Shown here piece after piece: positions 15,610-24,238 of a stretch of DNA of 64,000 bases (position 1 is the stretch's first letter; each line of letters opens with the position of its first letter). The stretch comes from Candidatus Defluviibacillus avedoerensis. Lineage in GTDB: Bacteria > Pseudomonadota > Gammaproteobacteria > Burkholderiales > Burkholderiaceae_C. A program made the translations under genes and the position numbers. Location: contig JADJBS010000006.1 in NCBI GenBank assembly GCA_016703665.1, positions 310,001 to 374,000 of the forward strand, given 5' to 3'. The notes beneath the pieces are model-generated. The model did not search any database and was not told where the DNA came from. It saw only the letters and a list, made by a program, of their open reading frames with translations.

Positions 15610-15665
15610 TGGCGCAGTTTAATAAACTGCGCCACAACTGCGCCAAATTCTGACGAACTGCGCCA
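15610..15665. promoter_or_regulatory. Iterated AACTGCGCCA sites upstream of GST gene
   Basis: One inverted copy TGGCGCAGTT (15610-15619) and three direct copies of AACTGCGCCA (15625-15634, 15636-15645, 15656-15665). The first pair forms a hairpin with a 5-base loop and could end transcription from the APH-like gene. Direct copies start 11 and 20 bases apart, near one and two helical turns, 40-95 bases before the GST start. This looks like a multi-site operator. Confidence 0.5.
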
Positions 15666-15706
15666 ACATTCGTTTCAAGCACGAAATCATGCCTTGATAG
15701 CCTTCT

Positions 15707-16450
15707 ATGAACAAACCCATCCTCTACGTCTTCAACATCTCGCATTACTGCGAAAAGGCCCGCTGGGCGCTGGACTACTTTGGCATCGCGCATGAGGTCC
15801 GCCATGTGATGGTGGGCACCCACCGGCGCTTGGCCAAGAAGCTGGGGGCCAAGCGCGGTTCGGTGCCGTTTCTGCAAACGCATGACTGCATGATTGCAGG
15901 GTCTGATTCGATCCTCGACTGGTGCGAGGCGCAGCCAACGTCACGCCCTCTAAGCCTAGTGGGCAAAGACAGCGAGCAGGTCCGTGCCATCGAAAAGCGG
16001 CTGGACGACGTGCTGGGTGTCCATGTGCGCCGCTATTTTTATTCGGACGCATTGATCAACTCTCCCGAACTGGTGCGGCCCCTGTTCTCCAAAGGCCTGC
16101 CGCTGTGGCAGCGCGCCGCCGTCACAGTAGGGTGGTCGCGCATTGTACCGATCATGATCAAGTTGATGGATCTTGGGCCCCACCAGGGGCAAGAATCATT
16201 GGCAATCGTGGAACAAGAATTGGCCTGGTGCGACGGCCTGCTGTCTGACGGCAGACCGTATCTCTGCGGCGACCAGTGGTCGCGCGCGGATTTGACCGCG
16301 GCCAGCTTGTGGGCCCCCGTGGTGGCGCCCAAAGAGCATCCGGTCTACCCCCATGCGGTGTACCCCTCAGCGGTGGCCGCAAAGATGAAGGAATGGACTG
16401 ACCGGCCGACGCTGCAGTTTGTTCGACGGATGTACGCGACCCACCGTTAA
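15707..16450 (+). CDS. Glutathione S-transferase family protein
   Basis: 247-residue GST-like protein. The N-terminal thioredoxin-like domain has ILYVFNISHYCEKARWALDY (Cys-containing active-site region), VPFLQ with the cis-Pro, and GSDSILDWCE for glutathione binding. The helical C-terminal domain carries PYLCGDQWSRADLTAASLW, the N-capping motif of the family. It probably conjugates or reduces small electrophiles in the cytoplasm. There is no strong ribosome site before ATG 15707, but it is where similarity begins. The iterated AACTGCGCCA sites precede it. Confidence 0.88.
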   Translation: MNKPILYVFNISHYCEKARWALDYFGIAHEVRHVMVGTHRRLAKKLGAKRGSVPFLQTHDCMIAGSDSILDWCEAQPTSRPLSLVGKDSEQVRAIEKRLDDVLGVHVRRYFYSDALINSPELVRPLFSKGLPLWQRAAVTVGWSRIVPIMIKLMDLGPHQGQESLAIVEQELAWCDGLLSDGRPYLCGDQWSRADLTAASLWAPVVAPKEHPVYPHAVYPSAVAAKMKEWTDRPTLQFVRRMYATHR

Positions 16451-16472
16451 ATCTGGTGATCGGGGTCTGGCA

Positions 16473-16943
16473 CTACTGGGTTTCAGACCACGCACTGAAC
16501 GGATGCGTCGCCAAGTTGGAATTGAAGTAACGCGCGTCTTCGGTCACCTCCTGCCGTACCCAGGGTGGTTTTGCAAAGGCTTCGTTCTCTGAGCCCAGTT
16601 CAATCTCTGCAACCACCAGACCTGCGTTGTCGCCAAAGAACTCATCCACCTCCCAGGTGAAGCCTGCATAGTCAATGCGCCGACGCACTTTCTCGATGAT
16701 GGGGCCATCGCACAGCGCCCGCAGGGCCGTGGCATCGGCGACCGGGATCGGGTATTCAAACTCGGCACGGGTTGCGCCCTGCGTGGCACCTTTGATGGTG
16801 AGGAAGGCTTGGCCCCCGGCCACGCGCACCCGCACGGTGCGGTGCTTGTCCCGGTTGAGGTAGCCCTGCCAGATCAACACACCGGGCGCGCTGCGCCAGT
16901 CGTCGCCAGTGACAAGGAATTTGCGTTCGATTTCAGTTGCCAA
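16473..16943 (-). CDS. CYTH-domain protein (triphosphate tunnel metalloenzyme)
   Basis: 156 residues forming a single CYTH domain. The defining EIERKFLV motif is at residues 4-11, followed by alternating basic and acidic strands (TVRVRVAGGQAFLTIKG, EFEYPIP, RRRIDYAGFTWEVDEFFG, VAEIELGSE) that build the tunnel for a triphosphate. Bacterial relatives hydrolyse inorganic triphosphate. It is the last gene of a run that begins with the di-haem peroxidase gene, 32 bases after the response regulator. Confidence 0.88.
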   Translation of the reverse strand: MATEIERKFLVTGDDWRSAPGVLIWQGYLNRDKHRTVRVRVAGGQAFLTIKGATQGATRAEFEYPIPVADATALRALCDGPIIEKVRRRIDYAGFTWEVDEFFGDNAGLVVAEIELGSENEAFAKPPWVRQEVTEDARYFNSNLATHPFSAWSETQ

Positions 16944-16975
16944 TGCGTTCTCCGAATACTTTGTACTGATCTTCG

Positions 16976-17680
16976 CTACGGAGCCAGGTTGCTCACAAGC
17001 TCATACCGATAGCCCACCCCGTATACCGACACGATGCCCGAGCCCTCTGGTCGGGCTGCATCCAGCTTTTTGCGCAGATTCTTGATGTGGCTGTCGATGG
17101 CTCGGTCGCTCACATCGCGAACGTCCAAATGCGCGGCGTCCAACAGGCGGGCGCGGCCAAATACCTGCCCTGGGTGAGCATGCAGCAAGCTGAACAAGCG
17201 AAATTCCACGGGCGTCAGCGGCAAAGCTGCTCCGGCAAAGCTCACGCGCATGCCCGGTTCATCCACCTGCCAGCCGTTGGCGGGCGGTGTACTCACCAGT
17301 TGCCCTGTCGCACGGCGCAAATGGGCCTTGATGCGCGCGACCACCTCGCGCGGGCTGAAGGGCTTGCAAATGTAGTCATCTGCGCCGGTCTCCAATCCGA
17401 GCAAACGGTCAATCTCGTCCACACGCGCCGTCAGCATGATGATGGGCACCGCGCTAAATGTGCGGACCTGTTGGCAGACTTCCAGTCCGTCCAGGCCGGG
17501 CAGCATCAGATCGAGCAAAAGCAAGTCTGGGGCAACGTCGCTTGAACGCATCCGCGCCATTGCTTTGAGGCCATCATCGGCAATCTCGGTGCTGTAGCCG
17601 TGCATGTGCAGGTAGTTGGCCATCATGTCGGCGATCTTGGCATCGTCTTCCACAATCAGGATATGGCTGGGGGGTGTCAT
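16976..17680 (-). CDS. OmpR-family response regulator
   Basis: 234 residues. Receiver domain with acidic pocket (VEDD), phosphoacceptor Asp57 in LLLDLMLPG, Thr in MLTA and Lys in ICKPF; then an OmpR-type winged helix (LTPVEFRLFSLLHAHPG, SHIKNLRKKLD, GVGYRYEL). It is encoded 15 bases after the sensor kinase gene and is most likely its partner. BaeR-like in layout. Confidence 0.93.
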   Translation of the reverse strand: MTPPSHILIVEDDAKIADMMANYLHMHGYSTEIADDGLKAMARMRSSDVAPDLLLLDLMLPGLDGLEVCQQVRTFSAVPIIMLTARVDEIDRLLGLETGADDYICKPFSPREVVARIKAHLRRATGQLVSTPPANGWQVDEPGMRVSFAGAALPLTPVEFRLFSLLHAHPGQVFGRARLLDAAHLDVRDVSDRAIDSHIKNLRKKLDAARPEGSGIVSVYGVGYRYELVSNLAP

Positions 17681-17695
17681 GCGAAATCTCTCAGA

Positions 17696-19252
17696 TCAAT
17701 GCGCCATCAAGGGCAGGTCCACGGTAACGGCCAAACCACCCAGATCGGATGTCTTGGCCCAGATACCGCCCTGGTGCGCGGTGACGATGGCCTGGGCAAT
17801 GGACAAACCCAGCCCACTGCCATGCTCACCGCCCCGCCGTGCACGGGCGCTGTCGGCGCGAAACAACGGCTCAAACAACTGGGCCAGGTCTTGCGCTGAC
17901 ACGCCGGGGGCGCTGTCTTCCACCACCAGGCGCGCACCGGGCCCCGCCTTGCGCCAGCTGATCACCACCCGGCCGGGCGCATGGGTGTAGCGCAGGGCAT
18001 TCTCCAGCAAATTGCCAAGCAGTTGCTCGACGCGGCCAAAGTCCCAGCTCACGGCCATGTCGGGGCCAGGGTCCACCGTCAGGGTCAGGCCACTTTGTGC
18101 CGCCCGCGCTTCAAAGCGTCTGGCGACGCGTTGCACCACGGAAGCCACATCACCATGGGTGAATTCGCAGCGCAGCTGCCCCATGTCGGCCATCGACAGG
18201 GTGTGCAGGTCGCTCACCAGGCGAATGAGCTGCATCACCTCCTCGCGCAGACTGGCGATCACCACTGGCGTGGGTTGGCGGGCGCCGTCTTCAATGGCCT
18301 CAAATTCACCGCGCAGCACTGCCAGCGGCGTGCGCAGCTCGTGCGAGATTTGCGCGATCCACATGCGCCGGGCAGATTCCAGTTTTTTCAGGCTGCTGGA
18401 CAAGGTGTTGACGTCGTCGATTAAGCCGGTGATCTCGCGTGCGCCCTGGGGCGGCACCTGTACACCCAGCTCGCCTTGTGCCATGCGGCGCGTGGCCTGC
18501 TGCAAGCTGCGCAAGGGGCGGCTCCAACGGCCTGCTACCCACCAAGCCAGGGCCAGCATCACCGCGAGCGTGGCGGCCATGGCCAGCAGCAAGCCGGTGT
18601 ATTGGCGCTTCAAAAAGCTCGCATCCACATCGCGTAGCTGCGGTTCCCGCGTCAGCCGTACCCAGCCCACTTCACGGCCTTCTACTTTGATGGCGCGCGA
18701 CACCGTTTTTTGGCTTTGGGGCTGAGCGCGTCCGGCGATCCACTGGCCGTCCAGATCAAAAATTTGCACCCGGCCCAAAATGCCGTCAGGCCCACGTGGG
18801 GGGCGATTCCCTGGCTCGGGATCTTGAAAACGTCCAGATTCCGGCGGTGGGGGTGGCTCCCGCAACGGCGGTGGCAGACGGTCGCCGGGATGAGGGCCGC
18901 CTTGTGCTGCAGCCCAATCCTGCGGTGGCGGTGGACGAGGCCCACCAGGGCGTAGATGGGGTGGAGGCCGCTGCCCGCGTCGGCCACCAAAGCCCTCTGC
19001 CTCACCAAACTCGTCGCCCAAGCTTTCCATGGCTTGGCGCGATCCGCGCAGCCAGCCAAAGCTCGGGTCAGCGGCCGCTTTGCGCTCCACCAGTTGCACG
19101 AAACGGTCTAGCTGTGCATCGTCCCGGGCTTGCAGGTATTCACCAAAGCCACTGCGCAGGTTCCAGAACACCACACCGCCCACGGTCAGCATGGACAGCA
19201 GGACTGCCCCGATCAGGAGCAGCGACAGCTGGTGGACGATGCGCAATTTCAT
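17696..19252 (-). CDS. Membrane sensor histidine kinase, BaeS-like, proline-rich sensor loop
   Basis: 518 residues. TM1 about 8-30, periplasmic sensor about 31-220, TM2 about 220-243, HAMP, HisKA with His304 in ISHELRTPL, then HATPase with NLLENALRYT and GSGLGLSIAQAIV. The sensor loop carries an unusual proline/glycine/arginine-rich segment at about 94-156 with several PPP and PPPPP runs, reminiscent of the envelope-stress or metal sensing loops of some BaeS/CpxA-like kinases. ATG 19252 is chosen because it lies 7 bases after the peroxidase stop and begins a proper signal anchor. Likely target: its own operon, including the upstream peroxidase. Confidence 0.92.
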   Translation of the reverse strand: MKLRIVHQLSLLLIGAVLLSMLTVGGVVFWNLRSGFGEYLQARDDAQLDRFVQLVERKAAADPSFGWLRGSRQAMESLGDEFGEAEGFGGRRGQRPPPHLRPGGPRPPPPQDWAAAQGGPHPGDRLPPPLREPPPPPESGRFQDPEPGNRPPRGPDGILGRVQIFDLDGQWIAGRAQPQSQKTVSRAIKVEGREVGWVRLTREPQLRDVDASFLKRQYTGLLLAMAATLAVMLALAWWVAGRWSRPLRSLQQATRRMAQGELGVQVPPQGAREITGLIDDVNTLSSSLKKLESARRMWIAQISHELRTPLAVLRGEFEAIEDGARQPTPVVIASLREEVMQLIRLVSDLHTLSMADMGQLRCEFTHGDVASVVQRVARRFEARAAQSGLTLTVDPGPDMAVSWDFGRVEQLLGNLLENALRYTHAPGRVVISWRKAGPGARLVVEDSAPGVSAQDLAQLFEPLFRADSARARRGGEHGSGLGLSIAQAIVTAHQGGIWAKTSDLGGLAVTVDLPLMAH

Positions 19253-19259
19253 CAAACCA

Positions 19260-20576
19260 TTATGGTCCGGTGGCTGGCGTCGGCGGCGCTGCGGCAGGGT
19301 TAAAACCATCACTCAGCGTGCGCAGGAAAGCCACGATGTCATTGATCTCTGCATCACTCAGCAAAGGCGCTGAGCCCCTGGCCCGGTTGAACGGAGGCTT
19401 GGTCACTTCCAGGTTCGCCTGGTAGGCGGCGGGCAGGTCGTTGGGCTGGCCGCTGGCACCGTACCAGCGCTCGGGGTTGCTGGCGCGGGTGGCATAAAAC
19501 CGCACCACCTCCTTCAAGTCTTTGAAGAAGCCGTTGTGCATATAGGCAGGCCGCTCGGCCACGTTGCGCAGGGTGGGCATGCGGAACATCCCGCAGAACT
19601 GTTCTGCAGTGGTGCCTGTGGGCATGCCCACAGGCACCACAGGCTTTGCCCGGTCGGGGCCGCACAAGCCCAGGTCAAAAAAGTTAGCGTCCGCATTGGC
19701 AGGAATTGCGCGGTTGCGCGGAATGCCCGTCGCGTAGTAGGTGAACTCCGAGAACAGCGAATCCTGCGGATTGGCCGATGCCGGATTCATCACATGGCAG
19801 CCCGCGCAGTTGGCCCGAGCTGGATCTTGAAACAGCGCCATGCCACGCTGCTCTGCCGCCGTGAAGCTGGCCTGCTTGCGCAGCACCGCGTCGTATTTGG
19901 AGCTGAACGATTGAAAGGTGTTGGACCGCTCCAGCGCCTCAATCACCACACCGACCTGGGCAAAGGCGGTATCAGGGTTGGCGAACACATTGGCGCCGAA
20001 TTCCTGGCGGAACAGATTGGCATAGCTGCTGGCCGCGATCTTGTCCATCACCGCCTTGGCGCTGGCGTTGTTCATCTCCAGCGGGTTTAAAAACGGCCCC
20101 AGGGCCTGCTGCGCCATGGTGTCTGCCCGGCCATCCCAAAAGTGCCCACCGATGGCCTCGGCAGCGCCTTCAGCCAATTGAAAGCCAAAGGCGGGAATAA
20201 AGCCGTTGTAGGCATTGGTCATGGCATTGCGTATGCCAATGGATGTGGGCTTGCTGCCCTGCGCCACCCCAATGCCAGAACCATGGTTACCCGCAAAACC
20301 GAGCGTGTTGACATGGCAGGCCATGCAAGGGGTGCCCGGCGGCTCGGACAGGTTACGGTCGGTAAAGATCAACTGGCCCAGGCGCTCGCGCCGGGTAAAG
20401 GCGGCAGGAATCTCCATGCCAGCGCCGTCGGTGCCGATGATGGCTTCGGTTGTGGTGCTTGCCGTGGTGCTGGCAACTGTGCTGGTGCCAGTGGTATCGC
20501 CGCTGCCACCACCACAGGCAGCGAGCAAGGCTGCGGCCACCAGTGCGATGGTCAATCCGGGTTTGAAGCGAAGCAT
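19260..20576 (-). CDS. Di-haem cytochrome c peroxidase family lipoprotein
   Basis: 438 residues. N-terminal lipoprotein signal with lipobox LLAAC, then a Ser/Thr-rich linker, then the MauG/CcpA-type domain with two haem sites, CMACH and CAGCH. FWDGRADTM and FRMPTLRNVAERPAYMHNGFF are typical family blocks. The predicted role is peroxide reduction at the periplasmic side, or MauG-like oxidation of a protein or small substrate. ATG 20576 begins the signal peptide; an upstream extension is unlikely. It is the first gene of a four-gene operon with kinase, regulator and CYTH protein (gaps 7, 15 and 32 bases), an unusual association for this peroxidase family. Confidence 0.9.
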   Translation of the reverse strand: MLRFKPGLTIALVAAALLAACGGGSGDTTGTSTVASTTASTTTEAIIGTDGAGMEIPAAFTRRERLGQLIFTDRNLSEPPGTPCMACHVNTLGFAGNHGSGIGVAQGSKPTSIGIRNAMTNAYNGFIPAFGFQLAEGAAEAIGGHFWDGRADTMAQQALGPFLNPLEMNNASAKAVMDKIAASSYANLFRQEFGANVFANPDTAFAQVGVVIEALERSNTFQSFSSKYDAVLRKQASFTAAEQRGMALFQDPARANCAGCHVMNPASANPQDSLFSEFTYYATGIPRNRAIPANADANFFDLGLCGPDRAKPVVPVGMPTGTTAEQFCGMFRMPTLRNVAERPAYMHNGFFKDLKEVVRFYATRASNPERWYGASGQPNDLPAAYQANLEVTKPPFNRARGSAPLLSDAEINDIVAFLRTLSDGFNPAAAPPTPATGP

Positions 20577-20663
20577 GAAGGCTCTCCTAGGGGTTGGGAC
20601 AGCCTGCACTTTCGTTGCCAAGTGTGGAGGAATTATGGACCCTCCCAACGCAATCACTGTCTA

Positions 20664-21596
20664 TCAAAAACTATTGGCCTGCGCCATCGCCCCCATGCGC
20701 TGGCTGATCGCAAAAAACTCGGCCACCGTGTCATCAATGATCTGTTTGGCTGTCTTGACCGAATCAATCAGACCGGCGCTTTGCCCAGCCAAAGCGGGGG
20801 CGGCCTCCATGTCGCCACCAAAGTAGACACCGCGAATGCCCTTCATGTCGTCGAAGGACATGACACCCGCCTCATGGATGGCGGTGGTGCGCTCAGACTT
20901 GAGCGCGCGTATGCAAGGCGTGGACTTTTTGTTCAACATGAAGGTGCCCGTCTCACGTGCGTTAACGATGGCCTGCTTGTAGTTCTCGTGCACCGGGCTC
21001 TCGGCACAGCACACAAAACGGGTGCCCATTTGAATGGCCTCAGCGCCCAGCGCGAAGGCAGCCGCCATCCCGCGTCCGTCGCAAATACCGCCGGCAGCGA
21101 TCATCGGCACATTGGTTCGCGCGCGGATGGCTTGCAGCAACACCAACGTTGACACCTCTTCTGGGTTCTTGAAGCCACCGCCCTCAGCGCCTTCTACGAC
21201 CAAGCCGTCAATTCCCGCGTCCACGCATTTCATGGCTGCATCCACCGTGGGCACAGCGTGATAGACCGTGATGCCTGCGCTCTTGAGCGGTGCGATGAAC
21301 TTGGCCGGGCTACCTGCTGAGGTGGTCACAAACTTGACGCCCGACTCACACACAAAGCGCAGCATGGCGTCGTCCTTCAAGAACCGGATCGGCAGGTTCA
21401 CGCCAAAAGGCAAACCCAGGGCGGCCATCTGCCGGATCTCGGCCTGGCAGTTTTCTGTCTCGCCGGACGAGGTTTCGATGATGCCCAGGCCCCCCGCGCG
21501 GGACACGGCAGAGGCCAGCTGGGTACGGGCGATCCAGCCCATGGGCGCCTGGATGATGGGGTACGTGGCACCGGTGTGGGCGAGGACGCGGTTCAT
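20664..21596 (-). CDS. Nitronate monooxygenase family flavoprotein
   Basis: 310-residue FMN-dependent TIM-barrel enzyme of the 2-nitropropane dioxygenase family. Landmarks: YPIIQAPMGWIA at the N-terminus, GLVVEGAEGGGF, VPMIAAGGICDGRGMAAAFALGAEAIQMGTRFV for the phosphate site. It would oxidise alkyl nitronates; many family members act on other substrates. Same strand as the peroxidase gene but separated by 87 bases and not obviously in that operon; divergent from the second lyase gene with 214 bases between. Confidence 0.9.
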   Translation of the reverse strand: MNRVLAHTGATYPIIQAPMGWIARTQLASAVSRAGGLGIIETSSGETENCQAEIRQMAALGLPFGVNLPIRFLKDDAMLRFVCESGVKFVTTSAGSPAKFIAPLKSAGITVYHAVPTVDAAMKCVDAGIDGLVVEGAEGGGFKNPEEVSTLVLLQAIRARTNVPMIAAGGICDGRGMAAAFALGAEAIQMGTRFVCCAESPVHENYKQAIVNARETGTFMLNKKSTPCIRALKSERTTAIHEAGVMSFDDMKGIRGVYFGGDMEAAPALAGQSAGLIDSVKTAKQIIDDTVAEFFAISQRMGAMAQANSF

Positions 21597-21810
21597 GGAG
21601 GTTCCTTAGACGAGCAGTAGGGGGGTTGACTGAGCGCGGATTATGTTCAAGCGCTCTGCGAAGAACATGTCACCCGCGTTACCCCACCAACTACCTCAGC
21701 CGCAGCGCTGCCTGCAGCGCCGACGGCACAAACTGTTCGTCGTAACAAGGCGCGGCAGGTTAACTGCCTTCGCCGCGCGCTACAGTCAGGCCGTATGGAG
21801 TCCATTCACC

Positions 21811-22746
21811 ATGTCATCTAACCCCCAAGTCTTGATCAGCGAGGTCGGCCCGCGCGACGGCCTGCAGTCGGTCAAGGCCACCATGCCAACACCTGCCAAG
21901 CTCTCCTGGATCGACGCCCTGTACGCCAGCGGCATCCGCGAGATTGAAGTCGCCTCTTTTGTTCCGCCTAAGCTGCTGCCCCAAATGGCAGATGCCACCG
22001 AGGTAGTGCGCCACGCTCTCACGCTACCTGGCCTGACGGTGATGGCGCTGGTGCCGAATCTGCGTGGCGCCGAGGCCGCATTGAAGGCGGGCGTGCACAA
22101 GATCACCTTGCCCGTTTCCGCCAGCGCCGCGCATTCGCTGGCCAATGTGCGCAAGACGCGCGAAGAGATGGTCGAAGAAGTGCGCCGCATCGACGCCCTG
22201 CGCCGGGACATTGCTCCCCATGTGAAGATGGAAGCAGGCATCTCCACCGCCTTCGGCTGCACCCTCCAGGGTGCAGTGGCCGAGGACGATGTGGTCTGGC
22301 TAGCGGGCGCCGTCATCGAAGCCGGTGCCGATGAATCGGGTTTATCGGACACCACCGGCATGGCCAACCCAGCCCAGGTGCGCCGCATCTTCAACCGGGT
22401 TCGCGCCGAGATTGGCGACAAGGCGGGCGCCGCACACATGCACAACACGCGGGGACTGGGCTTGGCCAATTGCCTGGCGGCGTATGACGTGGGCGTGCGG
22501 ACCTTTGATTCGTCGCTGGCGGGGCTGGGCGGCTGCCCCTACGCGCCGGGTGCGTCCGGCAATGTGGTCACCGAAGACCTGGTCTTCATGTTTGAAGCCA
22601 TGGGTGTCAAAACCGGGATTGATCTGAACAAGCTGATCGCCGCGCGCGCGCCGCTGATGGCAGGCCTGCCCGGCGAGCCGCTGTACGGCATGACGCCAGA
22701 GTCGGGATTGCCCAAAGGCTTTGTGCAGGAGTTGGCGTATGTCTGA
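21811..22746 (+). CDS. HMG-CoA-lyase-family aldol lyase (paralogue 2)
   Basis: 311 residues, same length and fold as the lyase at 8427. R-D in VGPRDGLQ, HMHNTRG for the metal site, and Cys in GLGGCPYAPGASGN. Like paralogue 1 it reads F-V-P-P-K-L-L-P-Q where true HMG-CoA lyase has F-V-S-P-K-W-V-P-Q. One block differs between paralogues: SDTTGMANP here, ADTVGYGDP there. ATG 21811 starts the family similarity. The stop overlaps the CoA-transferase start (ATG 22739), as in the first locus. An arrangement with a leucine-type catabolic role is possible, but the substrate is not known. Confidence 0.85.
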   Translation: MSSNPQVLISEVGPRDGLQSVKATMPTPAKLSWIDALYASGIREIEVASFVPPKLLPQMADATEVVRHALTLPGLTVMALVPNLRGAEAALKAGVHKITLPVSASAAHSLANVRKTREEMVEEVRRIDALRRDIAPHVKMEAGISTAFGCTLQGAVAEDDVVWLAGAVIEAGADESGLSDTTGMANPAQVRRIFNRVRAEIGDKAGAAHMHNTRGLGLANCLAAYDVGVRTFDSSLAGLGGCPYAPGASGNVVTEDLVFMFEAMGVKTGIDLNKLIAARAPLMAGLPGEPLYGMTPESGLPKGFVQELAYV

Positions 22747-24018
22747 ACAAAACACGCTCCCCCCAAGGCGCGAAGGCCCCCCGGGCCCCCGGGGGGGGGG
22801 CCCCCCCCCCCCCCGGGGGGGGGACCACAAAAAAAAAAAAAAGGGGGGGGTTCCCCCCCCCCTCACATTCGCGTTGTGGAATTCACCCACATGGTAATGG
22901 GCCCCACCTGCGGCATGGTGCTGGCTGATTTGGGCGCAGAAGTCATCAAGGTAGAGCCCATTGGCCACGGGCGCCAGGGCGATGCCACGCGCAAGCTGAT
23001 TGGTTCGGGCGCTGGCTTCTTCCCCATGTTCAACCGCAACAAGAAGAGCATGGCGCTGGACCTGGAAACGCCCGAGGGCAAAGAGGCGGTTCTGAAGCTC
23101 ATCGCCACGGCCGATGTGGTCACCGAGAACTTCAAGCCCGGCACCATGAAGAAGCTGGGCCTGGACTATGCCAGCCTCAAAACCTTGAACCCGCGCCTGA
23201 TCTACGTCAGCCACAAAGGTTTTTTGCCTGGCCCCTACGAGCACCGCACCGCGCTGGACGAGGTGGTGCAGATGATGGGCGGTCTCGCCTACATGACGGG
23301 CCGCCCCGGCGACCCGCTGCGCGCGGGCACCAGTGTGAACGACATCATGGGCGGCATGTTTGGCGCCATTGGCGTGATGGCCGCCCTGGCCCATCGCGAC
23401 AAGACCGGGCTGGGCCAGGAAGTGCAAAGCGCGCTTTTCGAGAACAACGTGTTTTTGATGGCCCAGCACATGATGCAGTTCGCCGTCACCGGCAAAGCTG
23501 CCGCCCCCATGCCCGCACGTATCTCGGCCTGGGCCGTGTATGACGTGTTCAAGGTCAAGGGCGATGAGCAGATCTTTCTGGCCGTGGTCAGCGACACGGC
23601 CTGGGCTGTTTTTTGCGATGCCTTTGGCTTCGCGGATCTAAAGAACGACGCACGCTTGACCAACAACAACGCCCGGGTGCGTGCACGCGAATGGATGATG
23701 CCTATCCTGCGCGACAGGTTGGTAGCGTTCAGCGCTGCGGAATTGGCCGCTACTTTCGAGAAGCACGCTCTGCCGTTCGCCCCCATCACCCGCCCGCAAG
23801 ACCTGCTACACGATCCGCACCTTTTGGCCACTGGAGGGCTCGCCCCCATCACCCTACCCGATGGTCAAAGCGCCCAAGCCGTGCTCATGCCCTTGACGCT
23901 GGATGGCCAGCGCCCCGGCGTGCGGCTGAACCCACCACGTCTGGGCGAGCACAGCCACGAACTGCTGTCGGAGCTGGGCTATGACGACGCCACCATTCAA
24001 ACCTTGAGCAGACCATGA
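22739..24018 (+). CDS. CaiB/BaiF CoA-transferase (paralogue 2), N-terminus scrambled
   Basis: From codon 22876 onward this is a full class III CoA-transferase core closely similar to the one at 9359: VEFTHMVMGPTCGMVLADLGAEVIKVEP region, NFKPGTMKKLGLDY, RTALDEVVQMMGG, YMTGRPGDPLRAG, VNDIMGGMFGAIG. The natural start is ATG 22739 overlapping the lyase stop (MSEQNTLPPRREG), but the homopolymer block at 22776-22862 breaks the frame before the core. The paralogue has a GC-rich repeat at this spot, so the real sequence is probably a readable in-frame repeat that was miscalled. If the break is real, only an internal GTG at 22876 could start the core. Confidence 0.8.
22776..22862. other. Homopolymer block, probable consensus artefact
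   Basis: Runs of C, G, A and again G and C follow each other with almost no other bases; one run alternates C14, G9 and A14. Genomic DNA of this type is otherwise absent from the window. It sits where the paralogous gene has a GC-rich hairpin repeat, which suggests failed sequencing of a hard template. Confidence 0.75.
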
Positions 24019-24036
24019 AATCGGTAGCTTCCGATA

Positions 24037-24053
24037 GCTATATAATTTATAGC
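24037..24053. repeat. 17-nt dyad GCT-N11-AGC
   Basis: GCTATATAATTTATAGC with arms GCTATA/TATAGC, 19 bases after the CoA-transferase stop. The 220-base gap 24019-24238 otherwise shows only a weak GGCGCAACAGGACTGGCGCC dyad and no gene. Confidence 0.6.
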
Positions 24054-24238
24054 GTTGATTTCAATATTGATATGCCATCACACGGCATTTAGACAAAAAA
24101 CTGGCGCAACAGGACTGGCGCCAACGGATCAACGTTGACGAACCTTGCGTTCAGGCTGGGCACTGTGCTGAGCACAGGCCAGGGCCTGTATGCTTGAGGC
24201 ATGCTTTTGAACATTTGCTTGTCGCATCCGGTCAGTAC

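Noticed and set aside
22342..23469. Open frame of 375 codons on the minus strand spanning the homopolymer block
   Set aside because: Shadow of the lyase and CoA-transferase genes; contains poly-Pro/Phe stretches from the scrambled block.
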